Below are positions 1 to 6,996 of a DNA stretch of 8,100 nucleotides, in pieces. This DNA comes from an uncultured Alistipes sp. (GTDB taxonomy: Bacteria; Bacteroidota; Bacteroidia; Bacteroidales; Rikenellaceae). The DNA is taken from contig CAAGHX010000128.1 in assembly GCA_900769745.1 (NCBI GenBank), positions 1 to 8,100 of the forward strand. Direction: 5' to 3'. A program made the translations under genes and the position numbers. The notes under the pieces were generated by a model. That model searched no databases. It worked only from the letters and a program-made list of their open reading frames with translations, and was not told the origin of the DNA. Within the stretch, counting starts at the first letter, position 1; the number at the start of each line of letters is the position of its first letter.

Positions 1-24
1 AGTTCCATCAAAAACTTATTTACT

Positions 25-369
25 ATGCCACGTTCAGTCAACGCTGTTGCGTCACGCGCAAGAAGAAAGAAGGTTTTGAAGCTTGCCAAGGGTAACTTTG
101 GTTCAAGGGGAAACGTTTGGACAGTTGCGAAAAACACTGTCGAGAAGGGTTTGCAGTATGCATATGCACACCGTCAGATTAAAAAGAGAACATACCGCTC
201 TTTGTGGATTACACGTATTAACGCTGCAGTTCGCGCTTACGGTATGACTTATTCAGAGTTCATGGGCAAGGTTAATGCTAAGGGTATCGCTCTTAACCGT
301 AAGGTTATGGCTGACTTGGCAATGAACGAGCCTAAGGCATTCGAGGCAATTGTTAACGCAGTAAAATAG
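25..369 (+). CDS. rplT: 50S ribosomal protein L20
   Basis: L20 binds 23S rRNA and is needed early in assembly of the large ribosomal subunit. The 114-residue product starts MPRSVNAVASRARRKKVLKL and continues with the family's basic N-terminal extension (RRKK, residues 13-16). The central part contains YAHRQIKKRTYRSLWITRIN, the most recognisable L20 signature. The length is close to the usual ~115-118 residues, so the gene appears complete. The ATG at 25 gives the conserved MPR start, and only 24 bp of upstream sequence are visible. In most bacteria rplT follows infC and rpmI, which would lie just left of this window (inference). L20 or L20-like leader elements regulate this operon in some bacteria, but the leader is not visible here. 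A strong terminator begins 27 bp after the stop codon, so rplT is the last gene of its operon. Confidence 0.99.
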   Translation: MPRSVNAVASRARRKKVLKLAKGNFGSRGNVWTVAKNTVEKGLQYAYAHRQIKKRTYRSLWITRINAAVRAYGMTYSEFMGKVNAKGIALNRKVMADLAMNEPKAFEAIVNAVK

Positions 370-395
370 CTGATGGCCCTTGAGGCTATCTGATG

Positions 396-426
396 ACGAC
401 CATCCTTCGGGGTGGTCGTTTTTTTT
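396..426 (+). terminator. Intrinsic terminator of the rplT operon
   Basis: The stem ACGACCATCC (396-405) pairs with GGGTGGTCGT (410-419) across a TTCG tetraloop (406-409). There are ten base pairs with one G-U wobble. An unbroken run of T covers 419-426. This is a textbook Rho-independent terminator 27 bp after the rplT stop. It separates the ribosomal operon from the downstream membrane-protein gene. Confidence 0.95.
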
Positions 427-480
427 GTGGGTGGTCTGGCAGAGATGGGTTGGACGGTGGAGCGGAGGGGCGTGGTGTGG
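427..480 (+). other. G-rich spacer with many GG runs
   Basis: Directly after the terminator T-run, this 54-base stretch has 32 G and only 5 C on the plus strand. The G residues fall into eleven runs of two to four. Such a tract could form two-layer G-quadruplexes in DNA or RNA (inference). No convincing ORF or promoter is seen in it. It lies upstream of the DoxX gene and may be part of its leader or may simply be a skewed spacer. Confidence 0.4.
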
Positions 481-560
481 CTCGACGCAAAATAAATCCA
501 ACAAGGGAATAATATATCGGCACGTCTATTGCTCAGGATGCAAGAAAAATTGTGGCAGAT

Positions 561-1076
561 ATGTTATCTTTTTTATTTCCATTCAAGAATTACCAGCTCT
601 CGATGTCGCTGCTAATATTGGCGTTGCGATTGCTATTCGGAGGACTTATGCTTTGGCACGGATTGTCGAAGATTGAGAATTTCGAAACGCTGGTGGTGAG
701 CTTTCCCGACCCATTGAGGTTGGGTAGTCGGTTGTCGCTCTTCCTGGTCGTCTTTGTTGAGGTGATATGCTCGGTGGGGGTGATTGTGGGGGCATTTTTT
801 AGGGTCGCTCTGCTGCCTCTGATATTCTCGATGTGCATAGCGCTCTTTGTTGTGCATAGTGGGCAGGCGTTTGCTTACAAGGAGCTGGCGTTTATATTCC
901 TGATTATCTTTTTGCTGCTGCTCTTGACGGGTGCAGGACGTTACTCGCTGGATAATATAATAGCCGTACGGCTTTACGAAGAGCGTACGGCTATTGCAAA
1001 AACTTTGGTCGAAGAGGCTACTGCTCGTCGTCAGCAGGGTAGCGAATCCCAAGTTGGCGACGAACCTCATCAATGA
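561..1076 (+). CDS. DoxX family membrane protein
   Basis: This is a small inner-membrane protein of the DoxX/MauE-like superfamily. Members are four-helix proteins often tied to redox or respiratory functions, but the role of this one is unknown. Four hydrophobic segments are visible, at about residues 14-33, 58-80, 82-100 and 107-125 counted from the ATG at 561. Family-type features include an Arg in helix 1, a following HGLSK motif at the end of that helix, and GAGRYSLDN after helix 4, matching the common DoxX G-x-GRYSLD signature. A GTG at 552 in the same frame would add three residues (MAD) and has a somewhat more A-rich upstream, so the start is uncertain. After helix 4 the protein carries a charged tail of about 40 residues ending in DEPHQ, longer than I expect for the family. 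The last 59 bp overlap the convergent oxidoreductase gene, which may explain the odd tail. Confidence 0.85.
   Translation: MLSFLFPFKNYQLSMSLLILALRLLFGGLMLWHGLSKIENFETLVVSFPDPLRLGSRLSLFLVVFVEVICSVGVIVGAFFRVALLPLIFSMCIALFVVHSGQAFAYKELAFIFLIIFLLLLLTGAGRYSLDNIIAVRLYEERTAIAKTLVEEATARRQQGSESQVGDEPHQ
959..995 (-). terminator. Possible hairpin terminator of the minus-strand gene cluster, inside doxX
   Basis: An exact 12-bp inverted repeat, AATAGCCGTACG (959-970) and CGTACGGCTATT (984-995), encloses a 13-nt loop. It starts 23 bp past the stop of the minus-strand oxidoreductase gene. On the minus strand the stem is followed by ATATTATCC, which is AT-rich but not a U-run. On the plus strand no T-run follows. 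A factor-independent terminator of the minus-strand operon is plausible but not proven. The hairpin lies wholly within the coding tail of doxX. Confidence 0.4.
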
Positions 1077-2040
1077 TTTCGAGGGTGGTGATTGATGTCT
1101 CGTGGCTGTTGACGCTCGACTCGATGCGTCCCTCGCAAATCATATCGATGAACTCCTTAATCTCGTGGTAGTACTCGTTGTGAGTATCGTGGCTCGAAAT
1201 ATCCTCGCCCTCGGCGCGTTTCTCGTGGCCCGAAGCGGGTGCTTGACGGGGGTAGAAACGGATGTCGACAGGAGTTTGGATGCGGTCGATGTGGATGTTG
1301 CCCTCCTCGCCCTCAATCTCGGCGGGAAGCTGAGAGTTGGCAATCTTTGAGTAGAGAACGGTGGCGTTCATACCCTCGTACTCCATATTCACTGCGCCCT
1401 GGCCGTCGGCTCCGCTCGAGAGCACGATGCCCTGAGCCGAGATAGACTTAGGTCGGCCAAAGAGAGCCACCATAGGGTAGATGGTGTAGATGCCGATATC
1501 CATCATTGCGCCGTTTGAGAGTTCGGGTTTGAAGGCGTTGAGCACGATGCCCTCCTTGAACTTGTCGTAGCGTGATGAGTATTGGCAGAACGATGCAAAG
1601 TAGCGACGGATGGTACCCAGGCGGTGCAGGTTGTCACGCACGGCGGTGAAGTTGGGCGAGAGAGTACTCTTCATAGCCTCCATAAGCGCTACGCCGTTGC
1701 GCTCGGCAGCCTCGACCATCTTGCGGGCCTCGCGAGCATTTGACGCCATAGGCTTCTCGCACAAGACGTGCTTGCCGTGATTCATGCAGAGGATGCTCTG
1801 CTCGGCGTGGCAGTAGTTGGGCGAAGCGATATATACGGCATCAACCAAATCGCTCTGGAGCATCTCCTCCAACGATGTGAAGACGTGGGGGATGTTGTGC
1901 TTGGCGGCAAACTCCTCACCACGTTCGCGGGTGCGTGAGTAGATAGCCGAGAGCTCAAAGCGCTCATCTTCGCGAGCTCCTGCGATAACCCAGTCGGTAA
2001 TGAAGTTGGAGCCAACGACTCCAAAACGAATCTTTTTCAT
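1018..2040 (-). CDS. Gfo/Idh/MocA family oxidoreductase
   Basis: This is a predicted cytoplasmic NAD(P)-dependent dehydrogenase of 340 residues, the normal family length. The N-terminal Rossmann domain starts with IRFGVVGSNFI (residues 4-14), a slightly atypical dinucleotide-binding loop (GxxGxNF instead of GxGxxG). The family hallmark CEKPM follows with E95, K96 and P97. The C-terminal substrate domain has NGAMMDIGIYTIYPM (residues 176-190), where D181 and Y185 occupy the positions of the catalytic Asp and His/Tyr. The DIGIY form recalls the dihydrodiol/xylose dehydrogenase-like subgroup, so a sugar or cyclic polyol substrate is plausible, but I cannot assign one. There is no signal peptide. 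It starts 11 bp after the stop of the upstream glycosidase-like gene, so the two are probably cotranscribed. Its 3' end overlaps doxX by 59 bp in convergent orientation. GH109-type NAD-dependent glycosidases share the fold but are usually longer and exported. Confidence 0.93.
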   Translation of the reverse strand: MKKIRFGVVGSNFITDWVIAGAREDERFELSAIYSRTRERGEEFAAKHNIPHVFTSLEEMLQSDLVDAVYIASPNYCHAEQSILCMNHGKHVLCEKPMASNAREARKMVEAAERNGVALMEAMKSTLSPNFTAVRDNLHRLGTIRRYFASFCQYSSRYDKFKEGIVLNAFKPELSNGAMMDIGIYTIYPMVALFGRPKSISAQGIVLSSGADGQGAVNMEYEGMNATVLYSKIANSQLPAEIEGEEGNIHIDRIQTPVDIRFYPRQAPASGHEKRAEGEDISSHDTHNEYYHEIKEFIDMICEGRIESSVNSHETSITTLEIIDEVRRQLGIRYPADDEQ

Positions 2041-2051
2041 ATACTATTTCT

Positions 2052-4079
2052 TTATTCTTTGTTCCAAATCAGTCGGTAGTTGAATCGGCGATTGGGGGCT
2101 GTGTCGCCATTTAGGCAGAGCGAGATGGGGTCTGCAAGCTCCTCGGGATTGTCGGCCCACTTGAAATCGAGGGTGAATTTATCCTCCGCAACGTTCAGTA
2201 ACTTGCGAGGAATTGCAAGCTCGATGTGGTTGGCAGAGTAGCGCATAGCGATGTCGGCAACCTCTTCCCACTCCTTTTTCTCGCTATTGTAGCGCTCCAG
2301 GGTTGTGGTGCGGTCGCTCTTGACGCTCTGGTTGACGATGAAATCGTAGCCATGCCAGCCGGTCGAAGAGTTGTTGTCGGCATCAATCAGCAGCAACATC
2401 CAGTTCTTGTCGGTATGTGGCGTGATGTCGCCTGCAGTCTCGGCATAGAACGAGATGGTCTGCTGGCCAACGGCAACCTTCGATGTGATGATATCGTTGC
2501 GGCCCGATGTGTTGGTGTAGATAGTGCCGCCATAGCCTTTTGCATCGCGATGGAATATGTCGCCCTGAGTATCACGATACTCTGTTGAGTTGTTTTTCCA
2601 GTCGGCAAAGCGGCCATCAATCTTGCACTCGGTGTAGCCCGTATGCTCGGGGATGGGGCGTGAGCCTTTGTAGCGACGGATATTCTGTGCCATCTGCATA
2701 TAGTAGTTGTCGGTGTAGCCGCCCTTCATTGGCTGGATGCCTCGGTTGAACTCCATGTTGTATTGGTCGACAAACTGGAATGAGTTGATGCGTCCCAGCC
2801 ACTGCGAGCCAGGGCCGAGGTCGAACTTCATTGCGGTCCATTCGTTCCAGTCGTTGATGTAGAGGAACTCGGGGTCGCCCTTCAAGGCGTAGTCCCAACT
2901 CTCCTGGAAATAGGCGCCGTAGTGAGTAGGATTCTCTACCGTCTTGTCGAGATAGGGGATGTATCCCACCTCGGGCATATCATAGTCATTGAGTTCGGGT
3001 TGGCCATAACGGCGTGTCCACGACTTACCCACGCCCATAGGATTTTGTGTCATCGTCACGGGGTGCTGTGCAGGTGTAACAGCTGCCTGCTCGCGTTTGC
3101 CGTTGTGTGTTGACATCAACTCCTCGGGAGTCATATTCTGTATGCGCTCATCCGCAAGGCTATATCCGAAGCTCCAGTTATCCTCGGTGCCTATGAAGCG
3201 TTTGCCAGCCCATTCGTAGTAGCCCCACCACATTGTGCGCAGAGTGAAGAACTCCTTTATCTCGCTTGTGTAGTCGGTCAGCGTCTTTTGGGTGTAGTAG
3301 GGGTTGTTGTGGTTAGGGTCGCTAGGGTTGTTGGCTATATCCTCCGAGTAGTTGGGGTTTGGATTCTCCACCCAGCCGCCACTGGCGTTGTGATGAGGGT
3401 CGGAGTTGTAGAGCAAAAGAGGTTTGCCGTCCCAATAAAACCACAGGTCGGGATATTTGTTCTCTTTGTAGATTCTATTGTAGAGCTCCTGCACAACGGT
3501 GATAACGGGGCCGTTGAATGCCCAGAAGCAGAATTTAGGCACAGGGTTTCCCTCGGCCTTCATCTTCTGCATAGTCTTGAATGTCACCTCCCACTCGTCC
3601 CAATAGCGCACAGCATTGGTTACGTCCATAATCATCACATCGACGCCAGCATCGGTAAGCATCGAGATATCCTTGCGGATAACCCACTCGTCCTGGCTGA
3701 GGAAATATCCCATCTCGGGCTCGGCGTAGTGATACATATGTGGGTCGTACTTCTTCCAAGCAGGATGGTCAGTCTGCTTGCGAGCCTCGGGCGATTGTTG
3801 CAGAATCTTGGTTATGTCGCCAGTGTAAGGCGAGGCTACGGAGTGGAAATTCTGCGTGTGCCACGTGATGTAGAAGATACCCACCACGCGACGCTTGTCA
3901 TCTTTCACATCACCCGTTTCGGCGTTGGTTGGCATAGCTCTTCCGATGGCATCGGTAGCAACCCAAGTGTCGGAGTACAAATCTCTTACAGGGCTTAGCT
4001 TACGCTCCTGTTTTTGAGCGTAAGAACTGAGTCCCAGGGTAATAAGTGCGATGGAAAGGATTATGCTTTTTGTTTTCAT
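2052..4079 (-). CDS. Exported glycoside hydrolase-like protein (GH71/GH99/WbsX-like) with C-terminal CBM9/DOMON-like domain
   Basis: This 675-residue protein is probably periplasmic or surface-associated. Residues 1-21 form a Sec signal peptide (KTK, hydrophobic core, SSYA before Q22) with no lipobox Cys. The region from about 64 to 470 resembles a TIM-barrel hydrolase. It opens with RVVGIFYITWHTQ (64-76), followed by LTDAGVDVMIMDVTN (141-155), FWAFNG (185-190), a WFYWDGKPLLLYN strand (213-225) and LYINDWNEW (406-414). The WNEW motif near the barrel end and the strand order recall GH71/GH99-like and WbsX-like proteins. I cannot name a family, and catalytic residues are guesses (E413, D147 and D152 are candidates). 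Residues ~485-675 look like a CBM9/DOMON-like beta-sandwich: IDGRFADWK (487-495) and LLLIDADNNSSTGWHGYDF (562-580). The gene sits 30 bp after lemA and 11 bp before the oxidoreductase. Polysaccharide or glycan degradation is an inference from fold and neighbours. Confidence 0.8.
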   Translation of the reverse strand: MKTKSIILSIALITLGLSSYAQKQERKLSPVRDLYSDTWVATDAIGRAMPTNAETGDVKDDKRRVVGIFYITWHTQNFHSVASPYTGDITKILQQSPEARKQTDHPAWKKYDPHMYHYAEPEMGYFLSQDEWVIRKDISMLTDAGVDVMIMDVTNAVRYWDEWEVTFKTMQKMKAEGNPVPKFCFWAFNGPVITVVQELYNRIYKENKYPDLWFYWDGKPLLLYNSDPHHNASGGWVENPNPNYSEDIANNPSDPNHNNPYYTQKTLTDYTSEIKEFFTLRTMWWGYYEWAGKRFIGTEDNWSFGYSLADERIQNMTPEELMSTHNGKREQAAVTPAQHPVTMTQNPMGVGKSWTRRYGQPELNDYDMPEVGYIPYLDKTVENPTHYGAYFQESWDYALKGDPEFLYINDWNEWTAMKFDLGPGSQWLGRINSFQFVDQYNMEFNRGIQPMKGGYTDNYYMQMAQNIRRYKGSRPIPEHTGYTECKIDGRFADWKNNSTEYRDTQGDIFHRDAKGYGGTIYTNTSGRNDIITSKVAVGQQTISFYAETAGDITPHTDKNWMLLLIDADNNSSTGWHGYDFIVNQSVKSDRTTTLERYNSEKKEWEEVADIAMRYSANHIELAIPRKLLNVAEDKFTLDFKWADNPEELADPISLCLNGDTAPNRRFNYRLIWNKE

Positions 4080-4109
4080 CGTTGCGGGGATGTGGATAAT
4101 GGGTCAATC

Positions 4110-4685
4110 TTAAAACTCTACTTTTGGCGCAGCCGAAGCGGCAGCATCAGCCTCGAAGTATGCCTTCTGGTCGAAACCGAAAATCATAGCAACAAGGTTG
4201 GCTGGGAACTTACGAACAGTTACGTTGTAGTCCTGTGTGGCGTCGTTGAACTCCTTGCGAGCAACAGTGATGCGGTTCTCGGTACCCTCCAACTGGGCCT
4301 GCAACTCCAAGAAATTCTGGTTGGCTTTCAAGTCGGGGTAGTTCTCCGAAACTGCAATCAAACGGCCGAGAGCAGAGGTGACTGCCGACTGAGCCTTCTG
4401 GTACTCAGCCAACTTCTCTGGGCTCAAATCCTCGAGAGAGAGGTTGATAGATGTAGCCTTAGCGCGTGCCTCGACAACCTCCTTAAGGGTTGACTCCTCG
4501 TGTGAGGCGTAGCCCTTTACGGTAGAAACGAGGTTTGGAATAAGGTCGGCACGACGCTGATACTGAGTCTCAACATTCGACCAAGCACTCTTTACGGCCT
4601 CCTCTTTTGTTACCATTCCGTTGTAGGTTGAGCATGATGTCATTGAAAAGATGGCTACGATAGCCACCATGATAATCTTTCTCAT
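4110..4685 (-). CDS. lemA: LemA family lipoprotein
   Basis: LemA proteins are membrane-anchored helical-bundle proteins of unclear function, widespread in bacteria. The 191-residue product has a lipoprotein signal (residues 1-17, hydrophobic) with lipobox SMTSC and acylated Cys at C18, instead of the uncleaved N-terminal helix of many LemA proteins. The body is the typical LemA core: AWSNVETQYQRRADLIPNLV (34-53), VKGYASHE (56-63), SENYPDLKANQNFLELQAQL (113-132), ENRITVARKEFNDAT (136-150) and a KFPANLVAMIFGF end (159-171). The length matches the family. The ATG at 4685 follows an A-rich stretch (ACAAATTAAAAATACTACT), the usual Bacteroidota start context. It lies 95 bp downstream of the TPM gene; LemA and TPM/YgcG proteins are often neighbours, which supports both calls. 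The C-terminal AAASAAPKVEF is low-complexity. Confidence 0.96.
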   Translation of the reverse strand: MRKIIMVAIVAIFSMTSCSTYNGMVTKEEAVKSAWSNVETQYQRRADLIPNLVSTVKGYASHEESTLKEVVEARAKATSINLSLEDLSPEKLAEYQKAQSAVTSALGRLIAVSENYPDLKANQNFLELQAQLEGTENRITVARKEFNDATQDYNVTVRKFPANLVAMIFGFDQKAYFEADAAASAAPKVEF

Positions 4686-4746
4686 AGTAGTATTTTTAAT
4701 TTGTTTTCGTTGTTTGTATGAGGTTTTTGTTTGTGTGTGGGAACTC

Positions 4747-4774
4747 GAATTTTGAATTTTAAATTTTGAATTCT
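4747..4774 (-). repeat. Short heptamer repeat in the TPM-lemA spacer
   Basis: Read on the plus strand, GAATTTT is repeated in tandem: GAATTTT, GAATTTT, AAATTTT and GAATTCT, so four 7-bp units with three changes. The repeat lies 7-34 bp past the stop of the TPM gene and 62 bp before lemA. It contains no clear hairpin or promoter motif. It could be an AT-rich spacer, a processing site or slippage-derived sequence. Confidence 0.55.
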
Positions 4775-4780
4775 CCTTGC

Positions 4781-5695
4781 CTACCAGCGTGAGCCAGCTC
4801 CTCCGCCACCAAAGCGGCCGCCTCCCCAGCCACCGCTAAATGAGCCGCCTGAGCCACCGCCGAATCCTCTGCCAAATCCGCCACCCATGATTATCGGGCC
4901 ACCGCCTCGGCGGTTGTTTGAGTGGTGTTCGTTGCGGTCGCGCTGAACTCTTGCGCCACATTTCGAACATACAAAGGTGTCTCGGTAGGTCTTGACGCCA
5001 AAGTTGCTGCTTATTAAATCAGCCGAATGCTTCTTTAGTGCAACCTGTTTGCAGTTGGGGCATCTGCGTGATTCACGCTCAATGTAGATGGCCAAGAATA
5101 TAATGCCGAACATTATGAGCGCCATAAATGCGAAAATCGACATCATCTCGCCAGCTACATCTTCCACATAGTCGTCGTTGCCGCCATTGTCGAGCTCGCT
5201 GCCGTTGAGTCTTGCTCTTATGGCCGAAACGCCTGCCACCATGCCGCTACTGTAATCGCCACGGCTAAAATGTGGGAGCATATATTGGGTTTGGATGCGT
5301 TTGCAGATAGCGTCGGGGAGCGCTCCCTCGATGCCATAACCCGTAATGAAACGAATCTCGCGAGCCTCTTCAACCAGCAGAATGCCTATGCCGCTATCGC
5401 TTTTGCTACCGACACCCCAGTTGGAGAAGAGCTTGTAGGCGAAATCGAAAACATCGTCTGAGGCTATCTCTTTCACAGCCACAACAGCCACCTGTGCAAT
5501 ACCGCGATGGCGCAGGTCGTAGCATACAGAGTCGATGCGTGCCACTGCATTGTTTGATAGAATACCGTCGGGATTGCTTGTGAATCGGTAGCGATTCTCG
5601 AGCTGCACGTTGGGTATCTGTTCAACAGTGTATTGTCGGGCAGTGGCAATGTTGCAACATAGTGTGGCAACTATCAATATGAGTAGTCGCTTCAT
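4781..5695 (-). CDS. TPM domain (YgcG-like) membrane protein with zinc ribbon and Gly-rich tail
   Basis: The 304-residue product has a Sec signal peptide (residues 1-19, ending ATA). A TPM domain follows at about residues 28-165, with NPDGILSNNAVARIDSVC (41-58), QVAVVAVKEI (68-77), WGVGSKSDSGIGILLV (93-108), REIRFITGYGIEGALPD (112-128) and the FSRGDYSSGMVAGV segment (143-156). A transmembrane helix spans about 184-205. After it comes a putative zinc ribbon with C212/C215 and C243/C246. The tail (264-304) is almost all Gly, Ser, Phe and Trp, ending GAGSRW, a typical feature of this family. Exported TPM domain, one helix and a cytoplasmic C-terminal part is the likely topology. TPM domains have been linked to acid phosphatase activity and to photosystem II repair in plants; the bacterial role is unclear. 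The start is 8 bp after the GH13 stop, so the genes are probably cotranscribed. LemA follows downstream. Confidence 0.93.
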   Translation of the reverse strand: MKRLLILIVATLCCNIATARQYTVEQIPNVQLENRYRFTSNPDGILSNNAVARIDSVCYDLRHRGIAQVAVVAVKEIASDDVFDFAYKLFSNWGVGSKSDSGIGILLVEEAREIRFITGYGIEGALPDAICKRIQTQYMLPHFSRGDYSSGMVAGVSAIRARLNGSELDNGGNDDYVEDVAGEMMSIFAFMALIMFGIIFLAIYIERESRRCPNCKQVALKKHSADLISSNFGVKTYRDTFVCSKCGARVQRDRNEHHSNNRRGGGPIIMGGGFGRGFGGGSGGSFSGGWGGGRFGGGGAGSRW

Positions 5696-5703
5696 AATGA
5701 GGC

Positions 5704-6996
5704 TTATTTATACAATATTCTGAATGTCCAAGGAGCCATAATCTGCTCAACATCAGTAGGCAGCTCCACCTGCTCGTCGTGCAAGGCATCGTGGTATGTA
5801 CCTGCGTAGATGCCTGTGTTGAAATTGGCCTGGATAGTGTATGGCGAGAGATTGAGCATGGCAAATACTCGGCTATCGCCCTTCTCGCGCACAAATGTCA
5901 TAAGGCAATCCTTGGCGTTGTTCTCAATCTCGATAACTCTTGCGCCTCGCTCGCCAGCCTCCAAAGCCTTCTGTGAGTGCTTCAGGTTGATGAGCTTGCG
6001 GTAGAACTCGGTGTATGAGTTTGGCTTATATTCTGGAATTGGGTCACGGTCGAAGAACTCAAACGAGTGGTCGTAGCCAACCTCCTGGCCTGTGTAGATA
6101 AGTGGCATAGCACTCTCCCAGAGGAATGTGAGGGCTGTAATCACCTGCAACGAATCGCCAAAACGGCTGAACTCGCTGCCACTCCACGAATTCTCGTCGT
6201 GGTTCGATGTGAACATCATTCGCATAGCCGTTGCGGGATATTTTTCGCGGTCGGCATACATCGTGTTACGCAAATCCCACACTCGGCGCTCGCCCTTGGC
6301 TATGTCGCACATCATATGATGAATCTCCCAAGCGTAGCTCATATCGAAGGCTCTGTCGAAGAGATTCAACTCCTCGGCCTCGGCCAACATAAAGATATCG
6401 GGCTTGATGGCGTGGAGAACCTTCGAGGCCTCCTGCCAAAACTCTATAGGAACAAGCATCGCCATATCGCAACGGAATCCGTCGATGGCGTGCTTTTCAA
6501 CCCAGAAACGCATAGACTCAATTTGTCCACGCCAAACATCGCGGTTTGCATAGTTGAGTTTTGCTGTGTCGGTCCAGTCCCAGGGAACCTTTGCTGTGCC
6601 GTCGTCTTCGCGCTCATACCAATCTGCTGCCTTGCCATTTATCCACTTTGCATCGCGAGCTGTGTGGTTGGCCACCCAATCGAGCAGAACTTTCATTCCC
6701 AAAGAGTGTGCTTTGGCAACAAATTTGTCGAAATCATCTATTGTTCCGAACTCAGGGTTGATGGCGCAGTAGTCGCTAATAGAGTAGTAAGAACCCAACG
6801 AACCTTTGCGATTCACCTCTCCGATGGGGTAAACAGGCATAAGCCAAATGGCGTCGATGCCCATTTCTCGGAGCATTGGAAGCCTCTCTATCGCCGCCAA
6901 GAGTGTTCCCTCGGGCGTGAGTTGACGAATATTCATCTCGTAGAGCACTGCCGAATAGCTCCATTCGGGGTGGGGGTATGATGTAATTTGTGTCAT
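5704..6996 (-). CDS. Alpha-amylase family glycoside hydrolase (GH13)
   Basis: This 430-residue enzyme should hydrolyse or rearrange alpha-glucosidic bonds by the retaining mechanism. All four GH13 regions are visible: region I DWVANH (106-111), region II GFRCDMAM (173-180) with R175 and nucleophile D177, region III MLAEAEE (203-209) with acid/base E206, and region IV FTSNHDEN (262-269) with H266 and stabiliser D267. The barrel opens with YEMNIRQLTPEGTL (19-32) and WLMPVYPIGEVNRKGSLGSY (51-70). A short C-terminal beta domain fills about 355-430. There is no signal peptide, so it is likely cytoplasmic and acts on imported maltooligosaccharides or stored glucan; the exact specificity cannot be read. 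The ATG at 6996 follows an A-rich leader (GCCAAGAAACAAGATTT). It is the first gene of the minus-strand cluster, with the TPM gene 8 bp downstream. All catalytic residues are present. Confidence 0.96.
   Translation of the reverse strand: MTQITSYPHPEWSYSAVLYEMNIRQLTPEGTLLAAIERLPMLREMGIDAIWLMPVYPIGEVNRKGSLGSYYSISDYCAINPEFGTIDDFDKFVAKAHSLGMKVLLDWVANHTARDAKWINGKAADWYEREDDGTAKVPWDWTDTAKLNYANRDVWRGQIESMRFWVEKHAIDGFRCDMAMLVPIEFWQEASKVLHAIKPDIFMLAEAEELNLFDRAFDMSYAWEIHHMMCDIAKGERRVWDLRNTMYADREKYPATAMRMMFTSNHDENSWSGSEFSRFGDSLQVITALTFLWESAMPLIYTGQEVGYDHSFEFFDRDPIPEYKPNSYTEFYRKLINLKHSQKALEAGERGARVIEIENNAKDCLMTFVREKGDSRVFAMLNLSPYTIQANFNTGIYAGTYHDALHDEQVELPTDVEQIMAPWTFRILYK

Noticed and set aside
380..676. 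Plus-strand ORF of 98 codons starting in the rplT terminator
   Set aside because: It begins before the terminator stem, runs through it and the G-rich spacer, and ends inside doxX in another frame. No domain is seen.
633..1073. Minus-strand ORF of 146 codons opposite doxX
   Set aside because: The plus-strand frame gives four clean membrane helices and DoxX motifs. The opposite frame is polar and repetitive (many Gln and Arg), typical of a shadow.
1018..2040. GH109-type NAD-dependent glycosidase reading of the oxidoreductase
   Set aside because: The fold is shared, but the protein has no export signal and the usual 340-residue dehydrogenase length with the EKP and DIGIY motifs. A dehydrogenase is more likely.
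3288..3998. Long plus-strand ORF (236 codons) antisense to the glycosidase-like gene
   Set aside because: The minus-strand frame has a signal peptide and recognisable motifs across the whole region. The plus-strand translation is Val/Gly/His-rich, without domain or plausible start context, so it is a mirror of codon bias.
6067..6981. Long plus-strand ORF (304 codons) antisense to the GH13 gene
   Set aside because: The opposite strand carries all four GH13 motifs with catalytic residues. The antisense product has no recognisable feature.
2052..6996. Classical polysaccharide utilisation locus
   Set aside because: Two glycosidase-type genes are present, but no SusC/SusD pair, sensor/regulator or transporter is visible. 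It could extend no further right because the rRNA operon begins there.
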